The position numbers and the translations under genes are program-made. This document shows, piece by piece, positions 25,724 to 35,100 of a stretch of 64,000 bases of DNA. The DNA is from Nitrososphaerota archaeon (GTDB lineage Archaea > Thermoproteota > Nitrososphaeria > Nitrososphaerales > Gagatemarchaeaceae): contig JAGWHB010000003.1 in the NCBI GenBank assembly GCA_028867035.1, positions 353,005 to 417,004 of the forward strand, read 5' to 3'. The notes under the pieces are model-generated. The model did no database searches and was not told where the DNA came from. It was given only the letters and a program-made list of their open reading frames with translations. Numbering within the stretch: the first letter of the stretch is position 1; the number at the start of each line of letters is the position of its first letter.

Positions 25724-27280
25724 CTACTTCTCCGGCTCGCTGGCACGCAGCTGCCTTAGGAGGACGACTTCCAGCGACTCGAAATATGCCCTGGTCCCTT
25801 CCGGCATTGCTGCCTTGTCCTTCTCGATCGCCTTCAATATATACGGGAGGGCCGACTTCGAAATCCTCATCTCCTTCGTCGCCTTTGATACGTCCCCAGA
25901 AGGAATCGACGGGATCCTGACCCTCGCCTTCACCTCCTCTGGCGCTTCCTTCTTCGCATCCTCTTCGACTGTCCTGGTCCATTCTTCAATGGTGTCAGGG
26001 GCCAGCCCCGCAGCCATGACGCCGAGTTCTTTGACAAGTGGGGCCGCCGAACGCAGAGATTCCAATCCAAGGCTATGTTCTTTCCTCACGGCGAAATAGA
26101 TTCCACCCGCCGAAATGATGTTGGTAGCCACAATGACCAGGGTCGTGATTGTGAAGATCTGAGACGCCCCCAGCACAGAATCTGCCACGAGGGTGGTCGC
26201 AAGCAGGGCTGGGGTCAGACCCTCTGCAAGCATCGATTCGATGAACCTCCTGTCCCTTACGGGCTTCCCCCTGTCCACCGCCTCGGTGCTCACAAATCTG
26301 GTCGCGAGGAGCACCGCCACGACCAGCCCCGCAGGGAGGTAGGTCTGCGGTTCTACGAGGGTACTCGCAGGGACCGAGAAGCCGAGGAAGAAAAGAAAGA
26401 AGGAACTCAGGAAGAACGAGACCTCCCCCTGAAAGGCCGAAAGGTAGTTCCTGGATACCATGGGCAACGGTTTTGAGCTCCCCGTCCAGGAGGGGAAGTT
26501 CAGGACGTTCGTCATCATCAGACCGACCGTCAGGACCGTGATGACCCCGCTACCTCCGAGGCTGTTTATGGCGACGTACACGAGGAGTATGAAACCGATC
26601 GTCGCCAGATAGAAGTACTCGGAGCGGCCCAGGTACTCCGACACTCTGAGCCATACCACCCCAAAGAAAACACCTCCCACCAAGCCCACGGAGAGCTGGA
26701 TGAAGAACTGTGACGTGATGTAAGAAACGCCCTGGAGATTGAGCGGAGTCTGCTGCGTGTACCCGTTGAGCAGCACGAAGAAGAAGATGATGAGGATGAG
26801 GGAATCGTAGACCGATTCAATGGCAAGGTTCGAAATCAAGTACGTCCTCGAGGTGCGCTTGGCCAGGTACGGGACAACGACCATTGTCACGTCGCCCCCC
26901 ACTATTGAGCCCAGAAAGAGGGCCTGATAGAGCGACCATTGGAAGAGCGCGGTAAACACGTACGTGACGAGTACTATCGAAAGGAGCATGTAGAGGGACG
27001 ACCTTATCACTGCAGACCTCCCTTCCGTCATCACCTCCCTGATCTTCATGGCCATCCCGATGTCCAGGACAACCATCACTAGGGTCACCTCGGACAGGAG
27101 GGGAAGCAGGGCGTTGATGCTAGAAGCGGGAAGGACTCCGAGCCACCTGGTGGCGATACCCGCGGCGATGAGGAACAGGGTCTGGGGGATTCCCTTCTTG
27201 CTCAGGAGCCAGTTCCCGGCGAAGCCTATGAAGATAATGACCGAGAAGACAAGGAGAAATGCCTCTGTCGAAATTGCCAT
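25724..27280 (-). CDS. Cation/proton antiporter, CPA family
   Basis: A 518-residue membrane protein with about 12-13 hydrophobic helices followed by a hydrophilic C-terminal region of about 110 residues. Two membrane motifs align with CPA antiporters: SIVGGDVTMVVVPYL in the place of the unwound helix with an Asp, and AIESVYDSLIL matching the ES-ND segment, here ES-YD. The cytoplasmic tail may be regulatory. The transported ion (sodium or potassium) cannot be read from sequence. No neighbour gives a clue; the tRNA is on its 3' side. Confidence 0.84.
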   Translation of the reverse strand: MAISTEAFLLVFSVIIFIGFAGNWLLSKKGIPQTLFLIAAGIATRWLGVLPASSINALLPLLSEVTLVMVVLDIGMAMKIREVMTEGRSAVIRSSLYMLLSIVLVTYVFTALFQWSLYQALFLGSIVGGDVTMVVVPYLAKRTSRTYLISNLAIESVYDSLILIIFFFVLLNGYTQQTPLNLQGVSYITSQFFIQLSVGLVGGVFFGVVWLRVSEYLGRSEYFYLATIGFILLVYVAINSLGGSGVITVLTVGLMMTNVLNFPSWTGSSKPLPMVSRNYLSAFQGEVSFFLSSFFLFFLGFSVPASTLVEPQTYLPAGLVVAVLLATRFVSTEAVDRGKPVRDRRFIESMLAEGLTPALLATTLVADSVLGASQIFTITTLVIVATNIISAGGIYFAVRKEHSLGLESLRSAAPLVKELGVMAAGLAPDTIEEWTRTVEEDAKKEAPEEVKARVRIPSIPSGDVSKATKEMRISKSALPYILKAIEKDKAAMPEGTRAYFESLEVVLLRQLRASEPEK

Positions 27281-27449
27281 TTACGCCCATCGAGGGGCTG
27301 AGGGGGCCCTGAAAAAGACCTAGGTATCTGGGCTCTGACCAATGAAAACCAAAGCCCCGAGGGCTGCCGAATCCAGATTGAGCGTGAAGCGACTTTGAAA
27401 GCCGCATAGGCTGAAATATAATGGCTACAATGACGGTAGAGACGCTGAC

Positions 27450-29111
27450 TTGAAGGTTCAGGCGAAGAAGACAGAAGTCATACGGGGGAAGGGCAGGGTT
27501 GTCCGGCGGGTGACGGGATTCTTCTCCAGGGCGGGCACCAGGCTCGACATGAGCGTTTCATACATCGGCCCGAGAACGGGGGTCGAGTTCATCGACGTCC
27601 TGAAATCTGCGAGGAAGCGTGGTGTGAAGGCAAGGATGGTAACCCTCGTGACAGAGGAGAACATCAAGGCCACCCGCGCCGCCTCCAAGTTTCTCGAGAT
27701 CCGCCACGTCTCCGGTCTGACGGGAAACTCCTGGGCGGTTACCGACAATGAGTACATCTCATCCCTCTCAACGGAGGAATTTAGGCCAACTCTGCCGGTC
27801 ATTTACAGCAACGACCAGAACCTCGTGGCCGAGCACCTGTCGATCTTCGACGCGCTCTGGACGCGAGGGGAGCTCCTGGAGGAGCGCATCGGAGCGCTGG
27901 AGGGGGGGACCGACTTCCCCGAGCTCGAGATTGTCCGCGACAGGCGCCGCATCAAGGAGCTGTATCTCTCGCTGGCGAGGCAAGCGACGAAGGAACTCCT
28001 CCTGCTCCTCCCATCGGCGACAGCCTTCCGGCGTGACGACGAGCTAGGAATAATGGAGATACTGGAAGAGCGCGCCTCAAAGGGAGTGCAGGTCAGGGTC
28101 CTGACGCCGGTGGACAACTGGGTCCTAGCCAGGCTGCCGACGCAGCCCTACTCACATATCGCGCAATCTCTCGCTTACAGGGCAATCCCTGCCGCCGATG
28201 CGAGGGACACAGTGACGATCCTCGTCGTCGACCGTTCCATCTCGCTGACCCTGGAAGAGTCCCATTCCGCCGGCCCCGAATTTGCCAAAGCAGTGACGTC
28301 GGCCGTGCTGGTCACCAGGGAACCGAGGGTGAGGCAGAGCATCAGATTCTTCGAACGGGTCTGGGCCGACAGTGAACTCAGGCAGGCGGCTGACTCGGCG
28401 AGAGAGCGGGAAGAGGCCAGCCGAAAGCGGGCGGAGCTCATGCAGGACATTCTCACCCACGACATCCGAAATTTCAACCAGGTCGCCATGCTGAACGCAG
28501 AGCTCCTTGGCGAACAGGTCAGGGACCACGAGTCGACCAGGCGTCTCGCCGCAATCATTAGAGCGGTGGACGGGTCGTCCAGGCTGATAGAGAGGGCGAA
28601 GAAGCTCGGCAACATTCTTTCAGCGCGGGGGGTCGATCTCCAGCCGGTCAGCCTGAAAGCATCCTTCGAGCGGTCGCTTTCACTGGTCCGTAAGGTGAAC
28701 GCCACGACGAAGATAAAGGCAGAGTCCCGTCTAGCGGGGCAGGTCCTTGCGGACGAACTCCTTGACGAGGTCTTCGTCAACATACTTTCGAACGCCGTGA
28801 AGTACTCAGATGGTAACGCGATTCACATCGCAGCGGACCAGAAGTCCGAGGAGCTCCGGTTCGACGCGCTCGCGGAGTCCAGGCCAGGCTGGAGGATATC
28901 CATCTCCGACTGGGGGAGAGGAATCCCGGAGGACATGAAGGACGGCCTGTTCACGCGCTACATGGCTACCGCCAAGGGGAGCGGACTCGGCCTATCGATA
29001 GTGCACGCCCTGGTGACCGAGAGGTATGGGGGGGCCGTGGGGGTGCGTAACAGGGTCGACGACGACTTCACCAAAGGGACGACAGTGGTAATATTGCTCC
29101 CCAGGGCCTGA
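27450..29111 (+). CDS. Soluble sensor histidine kinase with duplicated PLD/TrmB-like sensor region
   Basis: A 553-residue histidine kinase with no transmembrane segment. Residues 1-140 and about 165-310 look like two repeats of the alpha/beta sensor fold seen in TrmB/PLD-like regions of archaeal regulators (for example AGTRLDMSVSYIGPR and ATKELLLLLPSA). A coiled coil follows (about 320-335), then the H-box DILTHDIRNF, the N-box NILSNAVKYSD, the G1 box SDWGRGIP, and GSGLGLSIV. The TTG start has AAATATAATG at 27414-27423 in front. No response regulator is adjacent. Similar kinases are common in Nitrososphaerota. Confidence 0.88.
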   Translation: MKVQAKKTEVIRGKGRVVRRVTGFFSRAGTRLDMSVSYIGPRTGVEFIDVLKSARKRGVKARMVTLVTEENIKATRAASKFLEIRHVSGLTGNSWAVTDNEYISSLSTEEFRPTLPVIYSNDQNLVAEHLSIFDALWTRGELLEERIGALEGGTDFPELEIVRDRRRIKELYLSLARQATKELLLLLPSATAFRRDDELGIMEILEERASKGVQVRVLTPVDNWVLARLPTQPYSHIAQSLAYRAIPAADARDTVTILVVDRSISLTLEESHSAGPEFAKAVTSAVLVTREPRVRQSIRFFERVWADSELRQAADSAREREEASRKRAELMQDILTHDIRNFNQVAMLNAELLGEQVRDHESTRRLAAIIRAVDGSSRLIERAKKLGNILSARGVDLQPVSLKASFERSLSLVRKVNATTKIKAESRLAGQVLADELLDEVFVNILSNAVKYSDGNAIHIAADQKSEELRFDALAESRPGWRISISDWGRGIPEDMKDGLFTRYMATAKGSGLGLSIVHALVTERYGGAVGVRNRVDDDFTKGTTVVILLPRA

Positions 29112-29230
29112 GAACGGACCCGCCATGGGAACGTTCAAGCTGTGTGAACGAAGCCTCTCCCACCGTCCAAATTGGCTGGTTAAATTAGCGGATACTGACG
29201 CTTTAGGAGAGAAAACTAGAGGAAATTGTA

Positions 29231-30394
29231 TTGGAAATCATATTTCTCGCCTTCCTTGCCCTGCTCGTCGTCGCCCTGGTCAGGGTCTTCAGCCTCTGGC
29301 TGCTTTCAATCGCCTATGGCCACAGGAGGACACCGGTCACTCCGGCGGCAGACAGGGTCTCGGTCATTGTGCCCGCATATAACGAGGAGAAGAGCATAGC
29401 TTCAACCGTCGAGTCCCTCCTCGCCCAGGACTATGCAGATTACGAGGTGGTCGTCGTCGACGACGGCTCGAGCGACAAGACGTTGGAGATATCGAGGCCC
29501 TTCGAGGGCCCCAGGGTCAAGGTCATACATCAGGAGAACAGGGGAAAAGCAGAGGCCCTCAACACAGGCATACGGTCGGCGACAGGGGCCATCATACTGA
29601 CCGTGGACGCGGATACCCGGCTGAACCCAGGGGCGCTCACGGCGCTGGCGAGGAGGTTCTCGTCAGACCCTCGCCTCGGCGCCCTCTCGGGCAATGTGAA
29701 GGTGGATAGGCCTCACGGCCTGCTCCAGAGGCTCCAGGAAGTGGAGTACACGACGGGCATCGGCCTTACGAGGAAGGGGCAGTCGATGCTGGCCACGGTA
29801 ATGATCGTCCCCGGTCCGATAGCCGCCTTCAGGAAAGAAGCCGTGGAAAAGGTAGGTTATTTCTCGCCCAACACGTTCGCCGAAGACTTCGACATCACCC
29901 TAGCTATCCTCAAAGAGCGATACAAGGTCGAGTACGAGGACCGGGCGATCGCCTACACTATCGCGCCGCGGGGGGTGGAAGACCTCCTCAAACAGAGGCG
30001 GCGCTGGTACAGGGGGATGATGCAGGTGCTCGCGAAGTACGAGGGCATGTTCCTCAGGAAGAGATATGGGGTCGCCGGGCTCTACGGGATCCCCTATATG
30101 TGGTATGACACCGTCTCCCCGATAGTGAACCTGTTCCTGGCGCTCTTCGCCGTGCTCGCCGGGTTCGTGACAGGGAGCTGGGCACCGATCCTGTATGGTT
30201 TATCCGCTTACTGGATACTCCAGACTGCCGTGGCAGTGTCGGCGATAGTCCTGGACAGGGAGAGGAAGCTCTGGCAGGTCCTTGCGAGCCCGCTCCTGAT
30301 CTTCTACAGCACTTTTCTCGACGGGATCAGGGCGGCCGCCTTCGTCGAAGAGGTCCTGAGCCTGAGGATGAAGTGGGAGCAGCCGGCAAGGTGA
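29231..30394 (+). CDS. Family 2 glycosyltransferase, processive polysaccharide synthase type
   Basis: A 387-residue membrane glycosyltransferase like poly-N-acetylglucosamine or cellulose-type synthases. An N-terminal helix is followed by the GT-A domain with VPAYNEEKS, VDDGSSDKT, the metal-binding VDADT, the acceptor Asp in FAEDFDIT, and QRRRW, the Q-x-x-R-W motif of processive enzymes. Two to three C-terminal helices follow. The start is TTG 29231. The surface protein gene begins 4 bases after its stop. A role in exopolysaccharide or surface glycan is inferred. Confidence 0.91.
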   Translation: MEIIFLAFLALLVVALVRVFSLWLLSIAYGHRRTPVTPAADRVSVIVPAYNEEKSIASTVESLLAQDYADYEVVVVDDGSSDKTLEISRPFEGPRVKVIHQENRGKAEALNTGIRSATGAIILTVDADTRLNPGALTALARRFSSDPRLGALSGNVKVDRPHGLLQRLQEVEYTTGIGLTRKGQSMLATVMIVPGPIAAFRKEAVEKVGYFSPNTFAEDFDITLAILKERYKVEYEDRAIAYTIAPRGVEDLLKQRRRWYRGMMQVLAKYEGMFLRKRYGVAGLYGIPYMWYDTVSPIVNLFLALFAVLAGFVTGSWAPILYGLSAYWILQTAVAVSAIVLDRERKLWQVLASPLLIFYSTFLDGIRAAAFVEEVLSLRMKWEQPAR

Positions 30395-30398
30395 TTGC

Positions 30399-31142
30399 AT
30401 GGTGGCCCTCCCCTCCGATTACACGATAGTTGGAACTGTCCTGGCCCTGGCGGTCGCGATACTCCTGCTGTCAGGGCTCGCCCTGTACGTAGCCTTCAGA
30501 GTGAGAGAAACACTCCGAGACGAAAGAGGAGGGGGCGCCAGGGCTGCGAAGGTGGCCTTCCTGATCGGCCTGCTCTTCCTCTCCGGTGGGGTGTTCTACT
30601 TCTTCGCTTCTGGGTTCAACGCCGGTGGGACGACCTCATCAATCTTGACTACTAGTACAACCACTACCTCCAATTCAGGCGCCGCCACTAGCTCAACTTC
30701 GTCTACTTCTTCACCGTCCACTACGGCATCCTCGACATCGATAACATCCACTTCGTCTACCATGTCCGCCACATCTGCTGCGGACGTGAGCATGTCGGTA
30801 AACTGCCCCTCGTCGGCGTCCATAGGTTCCAGCTTCAGCTGCACAGTGACCATCGACAACACGGGGAGCTCGACATTCCAGAGTGCCACCCTCACGTCTG
30901 AGGGTGACTTTTCTCAATTCACCGTCACAGGTTGTACGGAGACAGTCAACGGCTACCCATCGACGTGTACAGTGGTTTCGGCCACCCAAGTTTCGGCCGG
31001 CAACCTGGGCCCGGGTCTCACCTACCTGACCCTTTCGGCCACACCGCCTTCCACGGCAGGACAGAAGAATTGTGGTCTAGGTCTGTCTGCAGTCGGGCTT
31101 CCGGCCATTACTTACTCCTTTACTATGCAAGTTAACCACTAA
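30399..31142 (+). CDS. Membrane-anchored surface protein with Ser/Thr-rich stalk
   Basis: A 247-residue protein with two hydrophobic helices (about 9-31 and 50-70), then a stalk of about 60 residues made almost only of Ser, Thr and Ala, and a C-terminal beta-rich domain with VNCPSSASIGSSFSCTVTIDN, the pattern of Ig-like CARDB-type domains. Four Cys pairs are possible in the C-terminal domain. Such stalks are often O-glycosylated in archaea. It starts 4 bases after the glycosyltransferase, which might act on it or on an associated polymer; this is inference. Confidence 0.78.
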   Translation: MVALPSDYTIVGTVLALAVAILLLSGLALYVAFRVRETLRDERGGGARAAKVAFLIGLLFLSGGVFYFFASGFNAGGTTSSILTTSTTTTSNSGAATSSTSSTSSPSTTASSTSITSTSSTMSATSAADVSMSVNCPSSASIGSSFSCTVTIDNTGSSTFQSATLTSEGDFSQFTVTGCTETVNGYPSTCTVVSATQVSAGNLGPGLTYLTLSATPPSTAGQKNCGLGLSAVGLPAITYSFTMQVNH

Positions 31143-31346
31143 CGCGAGCGGCCCGCAGCGGAGCTTTGTCCTTGTCGCCGAAGACAGCGTGTTGCCATGA
31201 CTTCCTCGCTAGTGGTCGACCCTATCCATTGCGCCCCATCGATGTGGTAGAAGAGGGCAACGCCCAATCTCCGAAACCTCATGCCCCAACTCCGAGGGCT
31301 TTGCGGGTGCGTTGGCCTCTCGGTTATATCTCAGTCCTTGGCGCGA

Positions 31347-31835
31347 ATGCCCGTGGGAAAGAAGATCGTCCACCACATGGACTTCGACGCGCTCGCGAAC
31401 GTCAACAAGGCAGTAGTCGGTCTGACTGGCGAGCCGCATGGGTACGCGGAAGCTGACAAGAGGAAACTCGCCAGTCTGATCGAGGAGGTGGAGCACCGGG
31501 CTGACAACCAGGACTTCGAGGAAGCCGTCCCCGAAAAGGCCTCGCTCCTGATATTCAAAGTGGCCAGTGGCCAGTACTTCCGGGCGGGCAACAAGAGGAC
31601 GGCCCTGGTTGCCGGATTGGCTTTTCTTCTCAAGAACGGCTACGCAATCGACATCACCAACTCCGAGCTTGTCTCGACGGTCGACCGCGTGGGCATAGCC
31701 GCGGCCAGCCTCGACGACCTCTATGCCGTCATGGGGGAACTGAAGTCGAAGTCGAAGACCGACCGGAAGGGGTGGGACGGTCTGACAAAGAGAGTGGTCG
31801 AGGCCAACAAGAACTTCCTTACCCGCCTGGCATAG
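31347..31835 (+). CDS. Doc/Fic-like protein lacking the catalytic histidine
   Basis: A 162-residue protein from ATG 31347, which a TATA box (TTATAT, 31324-31329) precedes by about 20 bases. Residues 65-105 resemble Doc/Fic proteins: EKASLLIFKVA, then the motif GQYFRAGNKRTA, then LAFLLKNGY. In Fic enzymes this reads HPFxDGNKR; here the His is Gln and the acidic residue is Ala, while GNKR is kept. AMP or phosphate transfer by the standard mechanism is therefore doubtful. The C-terminus is basic. No Phd-type antitoxin gene is adjacent. The frame extends upstream to 31281, before the predicted transcript start. Confidence 0.75.
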   Translation: MPVGKKIVHHMDFDALANVNKAVVGLTGEPHGYAEADKRKLASLIEEVEHRADNQDFEEAVPEKASLLIFKVASGQYFRAGNKRTALVAGLAFLLKNGYAIDITNSELVSTVDRVGIAAASLDDLYAVMGELKSKSKTDRKGWDGLTKRVVEANKNFLTRLA

Positions 31836-31907
31836 AATGCACTTTCACCGCCGAGGAGCTCCTCAGACAGCTTCAGCACGGCAGGCGGTCGATCTCGGCA
31901 TGGGGGC

Positions 31908-32882
31908 CTAGCTAGAGGTCTCCTCAGGCACCTTGACCTCGAAGCCTTCCTGCGCCTCAGCCTGTTTCCAGTATGCGTTCACCGACCCCTGAATCGCCGC
32001 AATCGCCTCCTTCCTCTCGATGGGTTCGAAGAGATGTTCAAATCGTTCCTGGGCCCTGAGGTATTGGCTCACGGGCGCTAGCGACCGTGGGACGAGGGTG
32101 TGCCTCACAACTCCGTCGACTGCCTCCTTGAGCGGCCAGACCCCGGTCTGCACGGCCAGCTTCTCGAGCTCCACGGAGTCCTTCGGATCGTACCCCCACC
32201 CCGTCGGGCAGGCGGCGAAAGCGATGTAGAGCTTGGGCCCCCCGACGCTCTCCCCTTTCTCGACCTTCTTCATGAAGTCCACTCCATGCGAGTTCGACAG
32301 CGTCGCGACATAGGCCGCTCCCTGGGACCTCCAGTTGTCAAACAGGTCTTTCTTCCTGTGGGTGTTTCCAAGCGGGAAGGCCGCGGTCGGAGGCGTCGTC
32401 TTTGAGGCCGATCCGTACGGAGTGGAAGACGACATCTGGAATCCTGTATTGCCGTACGCCTCGTTGTCGTAGCACAGGTAGTAGAAGTCGAGGCGCCGGT
32501 CTATGGCTCCCGCGGTCGACTGGAAGCCGATGTCGTAGGCCGCGCCATCCCCAGTGACCACGACAACTTTCATGTCTTCCGAAGCGGGCAGCTTCCCCTT
32601 GGCGATGAGGACATCGAGCGCGTCCCTGAGCCCCTGTGCCCCGGCAGGCGCGCTTGCGAACGCTGTGTAGAGCCAGTTGGACTTCAGGGGGCTGAGGGGA
32701 TACGACATCGTTATCGTCATGCACCCGGCCGCATTGACCCAGGCGACGTTGGGGCCTAAGACCTTGTGAAAGATGCGGAACGCCAGTATGCCGCCGCACC
32801 CCGCGCACATGGTGTTCCCCGGCGTAAGATAGTCTTCCTTCGGCATGTCTTTGAGAGTCCTGAAGCGGGATGCCGTTGCCAT
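31908..32882 (-). CDS. porB: Pyruvate:ferredoxin oxidoreductase, beta subunit
   Basis: A 324-residue TPP-binding subunit of archaeal PFOR, which oxidises pyruvate with CoA to acetyl-CoA, CO2 and reduced ferredoxin. The N-terminal MCAGCGG holds two cluster Cys, and NAAGCMTI a third. The TPP and magnesium site is GDGAAYDIGFQ with NEAYGNTGFQ. It starts at the last base of porA, in the order porGD, porA, porB. Related 2-oxoacid substrates cannot be excluded. Confidence 0.93.
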   Translation of the reverse strand: MATASRFRTLKDMPKEDYLTPGNTMCAGCGGILAFRIFHKVLGPNVAWVNAAGCMTITMSYPLSPLKSNWLYTAFASAPAGAQGLRDALDVLIAKGKLPASEDMKVVVVTGDGAAYDIGFQSTAGAIDRRLDFYYLCYDNEAYGNTGFQMSSSTPYGSASKTTPPTAAFPLGNTHRKKDLFDNWRSQGAAYVATLSNSHGVDFMKKVEKGESVGGPKLYIAFAACPTGWGYDPKDSVELEKLAVQTGVWPLKEAVDGVVRHTLVPRSLAPVSQYLRAQERFEHLFEPIERKEAIAAIQGSVNAYWKQAEAQEGFEVKVPEETSS

Positions 32883-34105
32883 CAGCTCTCCCCCTCCGCG
32901 ACCGCAACAGCCTTCTTGACCCGTGCCAGCTCGTCGTCCCTCATCAGAAACATCGGACTCGGGGTCTTCCCCCCCTTGTCAATGGCCACCATCTCTTCGA
33001 ATATCGAAGTCATCTCCTTGGCGGTCATCTGCTTGCCGCCGAGGCCTCCCACCACTGGCAGGATGGCGTTTGGCCTCCCCTTGACGTGATAGAGAGAAGC
33101 AGCCACTTCGGGGTAGAAGATGCCTCCCGACCCCGGAGCCAGGTTCTGGTCGAACACGGCCGCGACCTTCCTGCCTCTGAGAAGCGCTGCGATCTCTTCC
33201 GAAGGGAAGGGCCTGACCATCCGGAGCTTAAGCAGCCCCGCGCGGACCCCCCTGTCCCTCATCCGCTTCACCGCCTGCCTCCCGAGGGTGGTGAACGAGT
33301 TCGACATCACAAGGACGTACTCGGCGTCCTCGAGCATGTACCCTTCCACCGGGCCGTAGGCACGGCTGAACAGTCGCTGGTAGTCCCTCGACGCCTCGCT
33401 GAACACCTTCCTCGCCCTGAGGGCCGCCGCGTGCATGTTATACCTGAAGTAGCTGTAGACGTACCCCTCCATTACAGCCGAGCCCTTGGCCACAGGCTCG
33501 TTGGCCCTGAATGGGTGTACGGCCTCGTAGGGCGGCAGGAACCGGTCAACCGATTCCTGGTCGGGAAGGTTCACCCTTTCCCGGGTGAACGACAGGTAGA
33601 ACCCGTCGAGGTTCACGATGGCCGGAAGCATGACGCGCCTGTCTTCCGCTATCCTGTAGGCCATCAGCACCAGATCGGCTACCTCTTGGCAGGTCTCCGC
33701 GTGGAGCTGAAGGAAGCCGCTGTCCCTGGCGGCCAGGACGTCGTTGTGGTCCGGCTCGAGGACTATTGGGGCCGCGAGCGCCCTAGACACGTTCACCAGC
33801 ACCAGCGGAGCGCGCCAGCCAGAGATGTTGTACAGCATCTCCATGGCATACAGCAGCCCCTGACTAGACGTCGCGGTGAACACCCTCGCCCCCGCCAAGG
33901 AAGCAGCGCCGGCGGCTGTCATCATGGAATGCTCGGACTCTAGTTGGACGAACTTCGCATTCATCTTTTCCTTGCTGACCCAATCGGCGATTGTCTCGAT
34001 AATCTCAGTCTGGGGTGTTATGGGGTAGGCGGGGACATAGTCGACCCTCGCCAGTCTCGCCGCGGACGCCGCTGCGGCGTTCCCGGTGAGGAGCTGCTCC
34101 TTCAT
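32882..34105 (-). CDS. porA: Pyruvate:ferredoxin oxidoreductase, alpha subunit
   Basis: A 407-residue alpha subunit carrying the pyrimidine-binding part of the TPP site. The beginning TGNAAAASAARLARVDYVPAYPITPQTEI is diagnostic, followed by FVQLESEHSMMTAAGAASLAGARVFTATSSQG. Further on, the VFDQNLAPGSGG segment is typical. Start and stop overlap the neighbouring subunits (4 bases with porGD, 1 base with porB), so translation is coupled. The 407-residue size is the archaeal four-subunit type. Confidence 0.94.
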   Translation of the reverse strand: MKEQLLTGNAAAASAARLARVDYVPAYPITPQTEIIETIADWVSKEKMNAKFVQLESEHSMMTAAGAASLAGARVFTATSSQGLLYAMEMLYNISGWRAPLVLVNVSRALAAPIVLEPDHNDVLAARDSGFLQLHAETCQEVADLVLMAYRIAEDRRVMLPAIVNLDGFYLSFTRERVNLPDQESVDRFLPPYEAVHPFRANEPVAKGSAVMEGYVYSYFRYNMHAAALRARKVFSEASRDYQRLFSRAYGPVEGYMLEDAEYVLVMSNSFTTLGRQAVKRMRDRGVRAGLLKLRMVRPFPSEEIAALLRGRKVAAVFDQNLAPGSGGIFYPEVAASLYHVKGRPNAILPVVGGLGGKQMTAKEMTSIFEEMVAIDKGGKTPSPMFLMRDDELARVKKAVAVAEGES

Positions 34106-34992
34106 TCCAGCCCTCCCTCCCTAGTCTGCGTGATGGCGCTCAGTGGGCACTCCGTCAGGCATATCATGCATCCCTTGCAGTTGTCGTAGTCGATCTTCAC
34201 CTTCCCGTCACCGCCCACCGACATGGCCGACTCCGGACAGTGGCCGTAGCAAATCATGCAGTCGGTGCACTTGCCATAGTCTATGACGGGCCGGTAGGTC
34301 CTCCAGTTTCCTGTGTGCCTGATTGCAGAGTTCCCCGTCCTGGTGACGTCCTCGGTGCCTTCCACCGATACCACTAGCGCGAGGGGGACCAGCTCCTCTT
34401 TCGCTTCAAGCTCGGTCGTCGAAAGCTTCAATGGGGCAAGTTCCCCGTAGACGCTCTTCGCAAACTCTACGTTCTTCTTGACCAGTTCCTGAGACAGCCC
34501 GACCTCGCGAAGCTCCTCAGCCACCGCCGCCAGGAAGGATGCCTCCTTGATGCCGGCGACCCTGGCCACCGCGGCGGCTATGCCCGAGCTGAGAATCGGC
34601 TTCCCGAAGGCCCTCAGCGCCTGGCCTGTGAGGTCGACGTTCAGTACGGTGACGTCATCCCGCGATTGGAGCACCGACCCGGGCGCCTTGGTGGTGTTCA
34701 CCACAGCGCATCCTCCCCTGCGCAGGCCCGCGAATGGGTTCGCAAGCGGGTCGTTGATCAGGGAATCATCCATGACGGCGACTATGTCGGGGGAAAAGAT
34801 GAAACCCCTCTCAGGGATTTCGCCGTCGGAATATCTGGTGAAGGCGGTCACCGGTGCCCCCCTCCTCTCGGCCCCGTAGACCGGGAAGTCTTGGATGAAG
34901 TAGCCGTCGTTGAATGCCGCGTCCCCCAGTATCCTGCTGGCTGTCTTGGCACCTTGGCCTCCCCGACCGTGGAACCGGACCCTCAGAAGCAT
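34102..34992 (-). CDS. porG: Pyruvate:ferredoxin oxidoreductase, fused gamma-delta subunit
   Basis: A 296-residue fusion of the gamma subunit (about residues 1-185, with VRFHGRGGQGAKTAS at the start) and the delta ferredoxin domain (about 230-296). The delta part has two 4Fe-4S motifs, CTDCMICYGHCPES and CKGCMICLTECP. In many archaea gamma and delta are separate genes. This gene heads the operon porGD-porA-porB. The palindrome 34994-35009 covers the predicted transcript start, with AATTAAAG at 35025-35032 as the TATA element. Confidence 0.94.
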   Translation of the reverse strand: MLLRVRFHGRGGQGAKTASRILGDAAFNDGYFIQDFPVYGAERRGAPVTAFTRYSDGEIPERGFIFSPDIVAVMDDSLINDPLANPFAGLRRGGCAVVNTTKAPGSVLQSRDDVTVLNVDLTGQALRAFGKPILSSGIAAAVARVAGIKEASFLAAVAEELREVGLSQELVKKNVEFAKSVYGELAPLKLSTTELEAKEELVPLALVVSVEGTEDVTRTGNSAIRHTGNWRTYRPVIDYGKCTDCMICYGHCPESAMSVGGDGKVKIDYDNCKGCMICLTECPLSAITQTREGGLE

Positions 34993-34993
34993 G

Positions 34994-35009
34994 CCCTAAC
35001 GACTTAGGG
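34994..35009. promoter_or_regulatory. Palindromic operator candidate at porGD start
   Basis: CCCTAACGACTTAGGG is an inverted repeat (arms CCCTAA and TTAGGG, spacer of four) immediately before the porGD ATG, centred on the transcript start predicted from the AATTAAAG box (35025-35032). A near-identical 14-bp core (CCTAACGNCTTAGG) stands at the cupredoxin promoter and a one-mismatch copy before malic enzyme. A repressor-type site is inferred. Confidence 0.55.
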
Positions 35010-35100
35010 AGCGCCTCAATCGCCAATTAAAGGGGGGCGACGATTCTCAAGGATGAAAACGGCTGCCGGAATGCCACTTGGCCGAAGCGGACGCAGCGCT

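Noticed and set aside
30645..30780. Ser/Thr repeat stretch as a DNA repeat array
   Set aside because: The codons vary and the repeat is only at protein level (Ser/Thr stalk of the surface protein).
32870..33943. A 357-codon open frame on the plus strand
   Set aside because: Antisense to porA; the His/Val/Leu/Arg-rich product is typical of shadow frames.
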